A stretch of 11,405 nt of DNA from Firmicutes bacterium UBA3914 (GCA_002391385.1 DGEY01000015.1:18890-30294); one strand, 5' to 3'. Shown: positions 1-7,439, numbered from the stretch's first letter. The notes: generated from the letters alone by a model not told the origin. Program-made: numbers and translations.

Positions 1-61
1 GGGCTAAAGGAAAACGGGCCGCAAGGAAGAACTTTTCCACTACTGGATGGAGGTATGAGCT
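1..61. other. window edge, possible tail of an upstream gene
   Basis: No gene can be assigned here. A plus-strand reading frame ends in TGA at 56-58, three bases before the kinase start, which is typical of a coupled upstream gene. The same frame has a TAA at 5-7 and no start codon between them except ATG at 47. The true upstream gene therefore either ends at 5-7 or uses another frame. GGAGGT at 49-54 is the SD of the kinase. Confidence 0.3.
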
Positions 62-1051
62 ATGCTTTTCTTAGGAGTGGATGCGGGAGGCTCCAAAACC
101 GTGGCGGCGCTGGCCGATGCCGCAGGGCAGGTTGTGGCCCTGGCTGAGGCTGGTCGCGGGAACTTCCAGCACTCGACAATTGAGGCCGCCCGGAACGAGG
201 TGCAAAGAAGCATAGAGCTGGCTGCCGCCCAGGCGGCCATCGACGCGAACCAGATCTCTTCCGCCTATTTTGGCATGGCTGGGGCGGACCGCCCCCGCGA
301 CTTTGAGCTGGTGCGGGAGCTGCTGGCGCCCATCGTGCCGCCCCAGGCCCGCTGGGGCTTTGAAAACGATGCCCTCCTGGGTCTCTGGGCTGGAACCAGA
401 ACCGGGGTGGGCGTGGCGGTGATCTGCGGCACCGGAACCAATGTGGTGGGGGTGAACTCCCAGGGGGAAAAGGTGCAGGTGGGCGGCATGGGCACCCTCT
501 TTGGGGACTATGCCGGCGGCGGCTACATCGGGGAGCTGGCCCTGGCCCGCAGCCAAAGGGGCGCGGAAGGGCGGGGTGAACCCACCATGCTCTATCAACT
601 TCTCTGTGAGCACTACCAGGTGGGCGAACTTTTGGATTTGGTGGACTGGCTCTATGCCGGGAAGGATCTGGGCCTGGCGCAGCTCGCCCCCATCGTGGTG
701 CAGGCCGCGGCCCAGGGCGATGCGGTGGCCTGGGAGATCCTCTTTGAAGTAGGGGAAGAGCTGGCCGTCTCTGCCCTGGCTGCCATCAGGCGCCTCTTCC
801 AGCCGGAGGAGAAAGTGGAAGTTGTGGCCATGGGCAGTGTCTTCCAAAGGGCGCAGCATCCCCTCATGTACGAGGCCTTTGTCCGCAGGCTCCTGGACAG
901 TGAATACACGGTGGAGGTGAAGACCCTCAAGACCGAACCCGTGGTGGGGGCCCTGCTTGCGGCCGCGGCCCAGGCTGGCGTGGATGTGGATGAGGAGTTC
1001 GCCCGCAGTCTAGAGGAGTCCATCAAAGATTACCTCCCCAAGGAGGGATAG
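62..1051 (+). CDS. BadF/BadG-family sugar kinase, N-acetylglucosamine kinase-like
   Basis: The 329-residue protein has the actin-like ATPase (ASKHA) fold signatures of the BadF/BadG/BcrA/BcrD family that includes N-acetylglucosamine kinases. Visible motifs are the phosphate-1 loop DAGGSKT at 7-13, the END stretch at 101-103 whose Asp is the likely catalytic base, the phosphate-2 loop CGTGTNVVG at 122-130, and GGMGTLFGDYAGGGYIG at about 141-157. Length is normal for the family (about 300-330). There is no signal peptide, so it is cytoplasmic. GGAGGT lies 7 bases before ATG 62, which decides the start. The stop is one base from the GTG of the family 4 glycosidase, so the two are translationally coupled. 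Likely reaction: ATP-dependent 6-phosphorylation of GlcNAc or a related sugar. The neighbour also allows a disaccharide such as chitobiose or cellobiose as substrate. The CoA-ester reductase activators of the same superfamily are unlikely because no reductase is nearby and no Cys ligand pair is seen. Confidence 0.85.
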   Translation: MLFLGVDAGGSKTVAALADAAGQVVALAEAGRGNFQHSTIEAARNEVQRSIELAAAQAAIDANQISSAYFGMAGADRPRDFELVRELLAPIVPPQARWGFENDALLGLWAGTRTGVGVAVICGTGTNVVGVNSQGEKVQVGGMGTLFGDYAGGGYIGELALARSQRGAEGRGEPTMLYQLLCEHYQVGELLDLVDWLYAGKDLGLAQLAPIVVQAAAQGDAVAWEILFEVGEELAVSALAAIRRLFQPEEKVEVVAMGSVFQRAQHPLMYEAFVRRLLDSEYTVEVKTLKTEPVVGALLAAAAQAGVDVDEEFARSLEESIKDYLPKEG

Positions 1052-1052
1052 C

Positions 1053-2315
1053 GTGAAAATCGCGGTGATCGGTGCCGGCAGCACCTATACCCCGGAGCTA
1101 GCGGAGGGGCTTCTGTGGGAAGCGGAAAGCCTCGGGCTGCAGGAAGTCTGGCTGCAGGACATTGACGCCCAGCGCCTGGAGGTGGTGGGGGGTCTGGTGC
1201 AGCGCATGGCCGCGGCCCAGGGCAGTCCCTTTGAGGTTCAGCAGGTGCTGGACAGGGTGGAGGCCATCGCCGGAGCGGATTTCGTAATCACGCAGATCAG
1301 GGTGGGCGGGCAAGAAGCCCGCATCCTGGACACCAAGATCTGCCTGGAAGAAGGGCTCATCGGCCAGGAAACCACGGGGCCTGTGGGTTTTGCCAAAGCT
1401 TTGCGCACTATCCCGGTCCTTTTGGAGATCTGTGCAGATTTACGGGCGTATGCACCCAAGGCCTGGCTGATCAACTTCACGAACCCGGCAGGGATCATCA
1501 CCGAAGCGGTGCTCAAATACGGGGGTGTGAGGGCGGTGGGCCTCTGCAACATCCCCTGGGGCCTGAAAAACGCGGCGGCCCGGGCCTGCGGCGCAGCGCC
1601 GGAAGATGTGGACCTGGAGTACGTGGGGCTGAATCACTTCTCCTGGGTGCGGCGGATCATGGTCCAGGGACGGGACCGCACCGCAGAGCTTCTGGAAAAG
1701 CTCGCCGCGCCTGCCAATATCCCCGGATTGAGCTTGGATCCCGAGTTCCAGAGGGCCCTGGGTCTTTGGCCCAACAGCTACCTCAACTACTTCTACCTGC
1801 AGGATGAAATGCTCGAGCACCTGCGAAGCCAACCTAGAACCCGGGGAGATGTGGTCCGGGAACTGGAAGCGCAGCTCCTGAAGGCCTATCAAGACCCGAA
1901 GCTGCGCTCCAAGCCCAAGGAGCTGGAAAAACGGGGCGGGGCCCACTATTCCACCGCCGCCGTTTGGCTGATCCGCGACCTACACCTTAACCGCGGCGGA
2001 AGGCATATCGTCAATGTGGCCAACAACGGCGCGCTGCCGGATCTGCCCGCTGGGGCGGTGGTGGAAGTCCCCTGCCTGGTGGATGCGGGGGGAGCAAGGC
2101 CCCTGGCCATGGGCCGCCTGGAGCCCCACATCAGGGGCCTGATCCAGCATGTCAAGGCCTACGAGGAGCTCACCGTGGAAGCGGCGGTAACCAAGGACTA
2201 CCACACCGCCCTCCTGGCCCTGGCGACCCATCCCCTTACAACTTCGGTGAATAAAGCACGACGCATCCTAGAACGGTTCAACGAAGCACACCAGTTGGGA
2301 CTGGCGAAAACATAG
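1053..2315 (+). CDS. glycoside hydrolase family 4, 6-phospho-beta-glucosidase-like
   Basis: This 420-residue cytoplasmic enzyme belongs to GH4, which uses NAD and a divalent metal in a redox-elimination mechanism on 6-phosphorylated or free glycosides. The N-terminal Rossmann loop is VIGAGSTYTPEL at 5-16, with D36 placed to bind the NAD ribose. Further family marks are the region around R83 and R90, NFTNPAG at 141-147, GLCNIP at 163-168 with metal ligand C165, GLNHFSW at 192-198 with metal ligand H195, SYLNYFY at 242-248 with the likely catalytic Tyr, and RGGAHYS at 294-300. Length matches 6-phospho-beta-glucosidases of the LicH/BglT type (about 415-445). It starts at GTG 1053, 5 bases after AGGAGGG. 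Pairing with the upstream kinase suggests that the kinase makes the phosphosugar or handles the released sugar. Substrate (6-phospho-beta-glucoside or phospho-chitobiose) cannot be fixed from sequence, and no PTS component is in the window. Confidence 0.9.
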   Translation: MKIAVIGAGSTYTPELAEGLLWEAESLGLQEVWLQDIDAQRLEVVGGLVQRMAAAQGSPFEVQQVLDRVEAIAGADFVITQIRVGGQEARILDTKICLEEGLIGQETTGPVGFAKALRTIPVLLEICADLRAYAPKAWLINFTNPAGIITEAVLKYGGVRAVGLCNIPWGLKNAAARACGAAPEDVDLEYVGLNHFSWVRRIMVQGRDRTAELLEKLAAPANIPGLSLDPEFQRALGLWPNSYLNYFYLQDEMLEHLRSQPRTRGDVVRELEAQLLKAYQDPKLRSKPKELEKRGGAHYSTAAVWLIRDLHLNRGGRHIVNVANNGALPDLPAGAVVEVPCLVDAGGARPLAMGRLEPHIRGLIQHVKAYEELTVEAAVTKDYHTALLALATHPLTTSVNKARRILERFNEAHQLGLAKT

Positions 2316-2316
2316 C

Positions 2317-2341
2317 AAAAGCGCCCTCGAGGGGCGCTTTT
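2317..2341. terminator. bidirectional rho-independent terminator
   Basis: A perfect 10-bp stem (AAAAGCGCCC at 2317-2326 with GGGCGCTTTT at 2332-2341) closes a 5-base loop. The GC core is flanked by four A on one side and four T on the other, so it gives a hairpin plus U-run on either strand. It starts 1 base after the glycosidase stop and lies 15 bases beyond the stop of pruA on the minus strand. It therefore serves both convergent operons. Confidence 0.9.
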
Positions 2342-2356
2342 GACACCTATGGCTGT

Positions 2357-3988
2357 TTACGCTTCATCCATGTGGGGATAGCGGTAGCAGCGGGGCGGCA
2401 GGAGGTTTTCCTTAATGGCCCGCTGGGATACCCACCTGAGCAGGTTGAGCATGCTGCCGGCCTTGTCGTTGGTGCCCGAAGCCCTGGCGCCGCCGAAGGG
2501 CTGCTGGCTCACCACGGCCCCTGTGGGCTTGTCGTTGACGTAGAAGTTGCCCGCAGCCTCATAGAGGGCTCTGGACATCTTCACAATCACCCTGCGGTCC
2601 CGGGCGAAGATGGCCCCGGTGAGCCCGTAGGGCGAAGTGGTGTTGCAGAGCTCTAGAGTTTCGTCCAGCTCATCATCGGGATAGACGTAGACCGTGAGCA
2701 CGGGTCCGAAGATTTCCTCTTCCATCAGCTTGAACTTGGGGTTGGTGGTCTGGACGATGGTGGGATCGATGAAGTAGCCCGTATTGTCATCGTAGCTGCC
2801 GCCCACCAAGATGGTGGCCTCCGGTGAGTTCTTGGCGTATTCGATATACGAGACAATGTTGTCAAAGGCGGCCTTATCGATCACCGCACCCATAAAGGTG
2901 GTGAAGTCGCTCACATCGCCCACTTTGAGCTCCTTGGTCATCGCCACCAGGCGCTCTTTCACCTCTGGCCAGATGCTCTCGGGGATGTAGGCCCGGGAAG
3001 CCGCTGAGCATTTCTGCCCCTGGAACTCGAAGGCACCCCTGACCAGGGCCACCACCAGAGCCTCGATATCCGCGCTGCTGTGGGCGAAGACGAAGTCCTT
3101 GCCGCCCGTTTCACCCACCAAGCGTGGATAGGTGCGGTAGGTGTGGATGTTGGCGCCCACCGTTTTCCACATGTTCTGGAACGTCGCGGTGCTGCCGGTG
3201 AAGTGGATGCCCGCCAGATCAGGATGCTTCAGGACCAGATCGCCTACGGTGCTGCCGGGTCCGGGGATGAAGTTGATCACGCCGGGGGGCAGTCCAGCTT
3301 CCTCCAGGATCTTCATGACGAAGTAGGCGGGGTAAACCGCGGAAGAAGCGGGCTTCCAGACCACGGTATTGCCCATCATGGCCGGGGCGGTGGGGAGGTT
3401 GCCGGCGATGGAGGTGAAGTTAAAGGGAGTGACCGCGAAGATAAAGCCCTCCAGTCCCCGATGCTCCACCCGATTCCAGCTCAGGGGCGTGGAGCGGGGC
3501 TGCTGGCGGTAGATCTCTTCCATGTAATAGGTGTTGAAGCGCCAAAAGTCAGTGAGCTCGCAGGCGGCATCGATCTCGGCCTGGTAGGGTGTTTTGCTCA
3601 GGCCCAGCATGGTTGCGGCGTTGAGCAGGTAGCGCTTGTCATGGGCCAGGATCTCAGCTGCTTTGAGGAACACGCCGGCCCGCTCTTCCCAGGGGAGCGC
3701 GGCCCACTCTTGGCGTGCCCGCAGGGCGGCCTCGATGGCGGCCTGGACTTCCTCGGGCCCCGCTTGGTGGAACTGACCTAAGCGGTGGCGGTGGTTGTGG
3801 GGCATCACGCAGTCGCCCAGGCGGCCGGTTTTCACTTCCTGGCCGTTGATGATCAGGGGAATCTCCACTTCCTTACCCTTGAGCTCCTCCAGGGCCGCTT
3901 TCAGTTTGGCCTTTTCGGGGCTCCCTGGAGCGTAGTTAAACACCGGTTCATTTTCCGGACGGGGCATTTGGAAAATAGCGTTGGACAT
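2357..3988 (-). CDS. pruA: L-glutamate gamma-semialdehyde dehydrogenase (P5C dehydrogenase), ALDH4A1-like
   Basis: The 543-residue aldehyde dehydrogenase oxidises L-glutamate gamma-semialdehyde (in equilibrium with 1-pyrroline-5-carboxylate) to glutamate with NAD. Catalytic residues are visible: oxyanion Asn N190 in TPFNFTS, K212 in WKP, Glu E293 in GETGGKDF and nucleophile C327 in GQKCSAASR. The C-terminal block QQPFGGARASGTNDKAG is the family's aldehyde-anchor and dimer region. The N-terminal NEPV...GSPE and IDAA.ELTDFWRFN segments, with the whole length, match the group 1 (eukaryotic mitochondrial ALDH4A1-like) P5C dehydrogenases better than the PutA-type domain. The protein begins close to the mature human region and has no targeting peptide. 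Tandem SD-like AGGAG and GAGGTGA lie 4-5 bases before ATG 3988. It is the last gene of the minus-strand operon, 20 bases after the beta subunit gene, so proline oxidation and P5C oxidation are co-expressed. Confidence 0.95.
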   Translation of the reverse strand: MSNAIFQMPRPENEPVFNYAPGSPEKAKLKAALEELKGKEVEIPLIINGQEVKTGRLGDCVMPHNHRHRLGQFHQAGPEEVQAAIEAALRARQEWAALPWEERAGVFLKAAEILAHDKRYLLNAATMLGLSKTPYQAEIDAACELTDFWRFNTYYMEEIYRQQPRSTPLSWNRVEHRGLEGFIFAVTPFNFTSIAGNLPTAPAMMGNTVVWKPASSAVYPAYFVMKILEEAGLPPGVINFIPGPGSTVGDLVLKHPDLAGIHFTGSTATFQNMWKTVGANIHTYRTYPRLVGETGGKDFVFAHSSADIEALVVALVRGAFEFQGQKCSAASRAYIPESIWPEVKERLVAMTKELKVGDVSDFTTFMGAVIDKAAFDNIVSYIEYAKNSPEATILVGGSYDDNTGYFIDPTIVQTTNPKFKLMEEEIFGPVLTVYVYPDDELDETLELCNTTSPYGLTGAIFARDRRVIVKMSRALYEAAGNFYVNDKPTGAVVSQQPFGGARASGTNDKAGSMLNLLRWVSQRAIKENLLPPRCYRYPHMDEA

Positions 3989-4008
3989 TGAATCACCTCT
4001 CCTAAGAT

Positions 4009-5151
4009 TTATTTCAACAATTCCTCACCGCTGAAATCACGATAGGGCGACAGGTCGGCAAAGATTTCAGGCTCCGTGCCATCGACGATGGCCTCAGCTG
4101 CGATCTCCGCCAGGCCCGGCCCCAGCATCAGGCCTTGGCCGCACATACCCACGGCATGGAAGAAGCCTTCCACATCCCGGTCGAAGCCCACAATGGGCAC
4201 ACCATCGGGCGTCATGGGGTAAAGCCCCCGCCACACCCTGCGCACCCGGATGTTGCGCAGCCTGGGATAGAGGTTGAGCATACGGGGAATGACCATGGGC
4301 AGAAACTCCGAAGTGGAGCGCCGGTCTGTGCCCATGCGCTTCGGCCGCGGCGTGATGCAAAAGACAATAGCCCCTTCCTTGGCCTGGTAGAAATAGTAGT
4401 TGTCGGAGTGCTCATCGGGGGCAATATCCACCAGCATGGGATTGAACAGAGGCTGGATGGGCTCGGTCACCCCGGCTTCATGGGAGTCGGGGTAAACTGG
4501 CAGGTCCGCGCCGACCATCTGGCCCACCTCCCGGCCGAAGGCGCCAGCTGCATTCACCACTGTGCCGCAGCCGAACTTGCCCTTGTCGGTGAGCACCGCG
4601 GTCACCCTGCCGCCGACAATTTCCATTCCGGTCACCTTGGTCTCGAAGTGGAACTCCGCCCCAGCCCGCCTGGCCAAGCGGTAGAGGGCACCCCCCAGCT
4701 TGAGGGAGGAGAGGTGTCCATCCTCGGGGGAGAAGGTTCCGCCCAAGAGGCCTTCGGCACGGATGCCCGGCACGATTTCCCGCACTTCCTCGGGGCCGAT
4801 CCAATCGATGTTCAGGCCGTAGCCTTTCTGGATGGGCAAAAGGGCCTTGAGGTTCTCCGCAATCTGCTGGTCATAGGCGGGGAAGAGGTAGCCCCCTTGC
4901 ACCCAATCCACATCCTCACCGTAATCTTCTTCCAGGCGGCGGACGAACTCCAGCGAGGCGATGCCGATCTGGATCTTCGCCCGGTCGGAATGGGTGGCGC
5001 GAATTCCGCCAATGGCTGCTTTGTTCTGCCCCTGACCGGGGGAGGACAGCTCATCCACAACGCCTACCCTTACCCCTCTGGCCGCGAGGCGGTGGGCTAA
5101 GGGCAGGCCCACGCTTCCTGCGCCCACGATGACCACATCATAGTTTTTCAT
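4009..5151 (-). CDS. FAD-dependent amine oxidoreductase, probable L-proline dehydrogenase beta subunit
   Basis: The 380-residue DAO-superfamily flavoprotein is related to the beta subunit of archaeal dye-linked L-proline dehydrogenase, HcnC and sarcosine oxidase beta. The FAD dinucleotide loop GAGSVG is at 10-15, with acidic D33/E34 ending beta-strand 2. GGIRATHSD at about 48-56 is the usual flavin-contacting turn. The C-terminal FAD motifs are TPDGVPIVG at 314-322 and HAVGMCGQGLMLGPG at 332-346. It has no signal peptide. The start overlaps the stop of the large subunit by four bases (ATGA, 5148-5151), with GGGGGTGA 6 bases upstream, as expected for subunits made in fixed ratio. The adjacent pruA makes proline the best substrate guess. 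Sarcosine, glycine (HCN synthase) and D- or trans-4-hydroxyproline are the alternatives within the family. It would be the site of amine oxidation, passing electrons to the large subunit. Confidence 0.8.
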   Translation of the reverse strand: MKNYDVVIVGAGSVGLPLAHRLAARGVRVGVVDELSSPGQGQNKAAIGGIRATHSDRAKIQIGIASLEFVRRLEEDYGEDVDWVQGGYLFPAYDQQIAENLKALLPIQKGYGLNIDWIGPEEVREIVPGIRAEGLLGGTFSPEDGHLSSLKLGGALYRLARRAGAEFHFETKVTGMEIVGGRVTAVLTDKGKFGCGTVVNAAGAFGREVGQMVGADLPVYPDSHEAGVTEPIQPLFNPMLVDIAPDEHSDNYYFYQAKEGAIVFCITPRPKRMGTDRRSTSEFLPMVIPRMLNLYPRLRNIRVRRVWRGLYPMTPDGVPIVGFDRDVEGFFHAVGMCGQGLMLGPGLAEIAAEAIVDGTEPEIFADLSPYRDFSGEELLK

Positions 5152-7223
5152 GCTTTGTCACCCCCTTGATTAGCCAGGGCTTTCATGGGTATTTCCACTG
5201 TTAACGGCCGGTAAGTGGCGGGGCGGATCTCTTCTTTTTTCACTCCCGCCTCCATAAGCACCCGGGGCAGAAGATCGAGGCAGGTCTTGCCTCCGCAGGC
5301 CCCCATGGCCGTCCTGAGCAGCTTCAGCTGGTTGAGGTCGGTGACCTCGTTTTCCCGGACAAACTCCTTGATCTGTCCCACTGTTATCCGCTCACAGCGG
5401 CAGACGATGGCGTTATCCGGCAGGTAGGTGAAATCCGCTTCCGGAAGGGGTTGGGTTACCGCAGGATCCTGCACCAAGATGCCCGCCACCTTGGTGGCGA
5501 TGTCCGCTTGCACCTGCAGCGTGAGCAGGTGGGTGCGGTGCTTCTTGTTGAAGCGGGTCCGCAGCACCGTTCCTCTACCCAGATCGCTACCTTCCACATC
5601 CCGCAGGATTACCTGGTCCCCCGGCTGGAAGTTGTGGTCGAATTCGTAGGGTAGCACCACCTCCGCTAGGCCTGCTTCTTCGGACTCCCGCACCAGGGTA
5701 ATGGCCAGGCCGGGGCAGATCAAAACGCACAGCCCGCAGCCGATGCACTTCCCGCTGAACTCCGGCAGATCCATGATCGTGCCCGTTCTGCCCGTGAGCT
5801 GGATGGAGTTGTGGGGGCAGACCGTGGTACAGGGATTGCAGGGGATCTCCTCATAGCAGTGGATCACCGGCTGCCAGCCATCCTCAGGGGGCCAGGTGTG
5901 GGTGCGGGGGAAGACTTCCCCAGGCGGGCTTTTCAGGATCTCTGCTTTCGCAAACCACTCCTCGGGGATGTCGATGGTGCTCCCCAGGCGTCTAGCCATT
6001 TCCCGGCCGGTGATGCGGCCGCCGATCATGGCGGAGGAGGCCTCCGCAATCTCGTTGGCATCGCCCGTCTTCAGGACGGGGAAGCCCGCCTCCAATCCTG
6101 CGCTGTAGAACTCATCCACGGAGCTGAGCCCAACGGCGATCAGCACCGTATCAACTGCAAAGGTCTTGGCGGTAGATAGGAGCGGATTCCAGCTTTCGTC
6201 CACCTGGGCGATGGTGGCCTTTTCCACCTTACCCTCGCCCTGGACGCTCACCAGGGTGTGACTTAGGTAGATGGGCACGCCCATGCGCTTGATTTTATCC
6301 CCGTGGACTTTGTAGCCGGAAACCTTGGGGGCAATATCGATGAGGGCCACCACATCGATGCCAGCCTGGAGCGCATGGTAGGCGGCGATCAGGCCCACGT
6401 TGCCGCAGCCCACAATGAGTACCCGCTCCGACGATTTCACCAGATCCCTGTTGACGAGGGTTTGGAAGGCGCCGGCGCCAAAGACTCCAGGCAGATCGTT
6501 GCCGGGGAAGACTAAGGAGCGCTCCCGGGCGCCGGTGGCCACGATCACCCCGGCAAAGGACAACAGCAGGTAGCGTTCCTCCTGGGGCTGGTAGATACCT
6601 GCCTTGCCGTCGGCGAACACTCCCACCACCACCGAATCGGTCATGATAGTGATGTTCTCCCGCTTCCTGGCTTCTTCCTCAAGGATCTTGGCGATGTCCG
6701 TGCCCCTGGTGCCGGCATAGCAGTCGGCCATGGAGCCGAAGAACTTGTGGGTCTGGAGCACCAGCTTCCCACCGAGATGGTCCTTGTCGTCCACCAAGAT
6801 CACTGAATAGCCGGCATCGGCCAGCTCGATGGCGGCGGTGATACCGGAAGGCCCGGCACCCACCACCAGGACCTGGCAGGAAAGCTCAGGTGGCCTGCGG
6901 GAGGGGCGGAGTTCATCGTCGGGGGGCAGGGTGGGATAGTGAACCAGCGTTCTGATATCCATTCCTTCCCGGAGGGGAGTGATGCAGCTTTTCATGGGCA
7001 GACCATCGATGAGTACGGTGCATTGGGCGCACTGCCCGTTAGCACAAAAAATCCCTTGCGGCGCATTGTCCACTTTGTGCCGGGAAAAGGTACGAATTCC
7101 GTTGGCAAAAAGGGCCGAGGATACCATTTCCCCTTCTCTGCCCACCAGGGGCTGGCCGTCAAAGGTGAAGGAAACTTCTCTGCCTGTCTTTTGATCCAGT
7201 ATGGGATGTTGGCTAATTCTCAT
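5148..7223 (-). CDS. iron-sulfur flavoprotein, probable L-proline dehydrogenase alpha subunit (fused ferredoxin domains)
   Basis: The chosen start gives 691 residues. Domains in order: an N-terminal sarcosine-oxidase-alpha-like [2Fe-2S] domain with C60, C65, C68 and C80; a pyridine nucleotide-disulfide oxidoreductase fold with FAD loop GAGPSG at 122-127 and second dinucleotide loop GCGNVG at 272-277; a two-cluster ferredoxin segment with C456, C462, C465, C469 and C493, C496, C499, C503; a stretch at about 520-590 that I cannot assign; and a BFD-like [2Fe-2S] domain with C608, C610, C643 and C648. In Thermococcales proline dehydrogenases and HcnA/B these parts are partly separate chains, so this is a fused electron-transfer subunit. 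It likely takes electrons from the beta subunit to an acceptor not identifiable here. A longer in-frame start exists at 7277 (709 residues). ATG 7223 has GGAGGTG 5 bases upstream and begins MRISQHPIL, so I prefer it. Confidence 0.82.
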   Translation of the reverse strand: MRISQHPILDQKTGREVSFTFDGQPLVGREGEMVSSALFANGIRTFSRHKVDNAPQGIFCANGQCAQCTVLIDGLPMKSCITPLREGMDIRTLVHYPTLPPDDELRPSRRPPELSCQVLVVGAGPSGITAAIELADAGYSVILVDDKDHLGGKLVLQTHKFFGSMADCYAGTRGTDIAKILEEEARKRENITIMTDSVVVGVFADGKAGIYQPQEERYLLLSFAGVIVATGARERSLVFPGNDLPGVFGAGAFQTLVNRDLVKSSERVLIVGCGNVGLIAAYHALQAGIDVVALIDIAPKVSGYKVHGDKIKRMGVPIYLSHTLVSVQGEGKVEKATIAQVDESWNPLLSTAKTFAVDTVLIAVGLSSVDEFYSAGLEAGFPVLKTGDANEIAEASSAMIGGRITGREMARRLGSTIDIPEEWFAKAEILKSPPGEVFPRTHTWPPEDGWQPVIHCYEEIPCNPCTTVCPHNSIQLTGRTGTIMDLPEFSGKCIGCGLCVLICPGLAITLVRESEEAGLAEVVLPYEFDHNFQPGDQVILRDVEGSDLGRGTVLRTRFNKKHRTHLLTLQVQADIATKVAGILVQDPAVTQPLPEADFTYLPDNAIVCRCERITVGQIKEFVRENEVTDLNQLKLLRTAMGACGGKTCLDLLPRVLMEAGVKKEEIRPATYRPLTVEIPMKALANQGGDKA

Positions 7224-7228
7224 CTGTG

Positions 7229-7235
7229 CACCTCC
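7229..7235 (-). promoter_or_regulatory. ribosome binding site deciding the alpha-subunit start
   Basis: GGAGGTG on the minus strand lies 5 bases before ATG 7223. The only SD-like run before the longer start at 7277 is AGAGGTG some 12 bases away, which is too far. This argues for the 691-residue product. Confidence 0.75.
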
Positions 7236-7259
7236 AAAATCGTGAGCAACCCTTGGAGG
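7231..7259 (-). promoter_or_regulatory. inverted repeat able to sequester the SD of the proline operon
   Basis: On the minus strand CCTCCAA (7259-7253) is perfectly complementary to TTGGAGG (7237-7231), and the second arm contains the SD core of the alpha-subunit gene. The loop is 15 bases. The first arm also lies inside a competing small hairpin, AACCCT-CCA-AGGGTT (7262-7248). The two folds are mutually exclusive, so the leader could switch between SD-open and SD-hidden states. The pairing is direct observation; the switch is inference. Confidence 0.35.
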
Positions 7260-7390
7260 GTTTTTCACAATGTACATATTCTGTTAACACACCTCTATTC
7301 CTGCCTTGCTGCACTCCCTTCCCACGAATTTCGTAAGAGAATTGGCGGAGTTCGCAAGCTGAGAAAGCGGTACAAAGTCCAGCATCTCTA

Positions 7391-7419
7391 TTGACAGGAG
7401 GCACCGGGCAGGCTATGAT
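7391..7419 (+). promoter_or_regulatory. sigma-A (sigma-70 type) promoter of the feo operon
   Basis: A perfect -35 TTGACA (7391-7396) is followed after exactly 17 bases by TATGAT (7414-7419), five of six to the -10 consensus. Transcription would begin near 7426, inside the Fur-like box, leaving a leader of about 130 bases before feoA. This is the strongest promoter in the window. Confidence 0.85.
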
Positions 7420-7424
7420 TGACG

Positions 7425-7439
7425 TGAGAATGATTTTCA
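7425..7439. promoter_or_regulatory. Fur-box-like operator over the feo transcription start
   Basis: TGAGAATGATTTTCA is a 7-1-7 inverted repeat matching the classic Fur/Bacillus consensus TGATAATNATTATCA at 12 of 14 specified positions. It begins 5 bases after the -10, so a bound repressor would block the start site. Flanking TTGAC (7419-7423) and GTCAA (7442-7446) extend the dyad, one base out of register. Co-location with feoAB supports iron repression by Fur. A DtxR/IdeR-type site is less likely from the base pattern. Confidence 0.8.

Noticed and set aside
71..859. 262-codon open frame on the minus strand across the kinase gene
   Set aside because: Antisense shadow with a low-complexity His/Gly/Gln composition; the plus-strand kinase motifs explain the region.
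4135..5100. 321-codon open frame on the plus strand across the beta subunit gene
   Set aside because: It is antisense to a gene with clear FAD motifs, shows no family features and has no SD in a suitable place.
7248..7267. plus-strand hairpin AACCCT-TGG-AGGGTT followed by T-run as a terminator
   Set aside because: There is no plus-strand gene upstream for it to end, and the stem is only 6 bp; the same bases make more sense as minus-strand leader structure.
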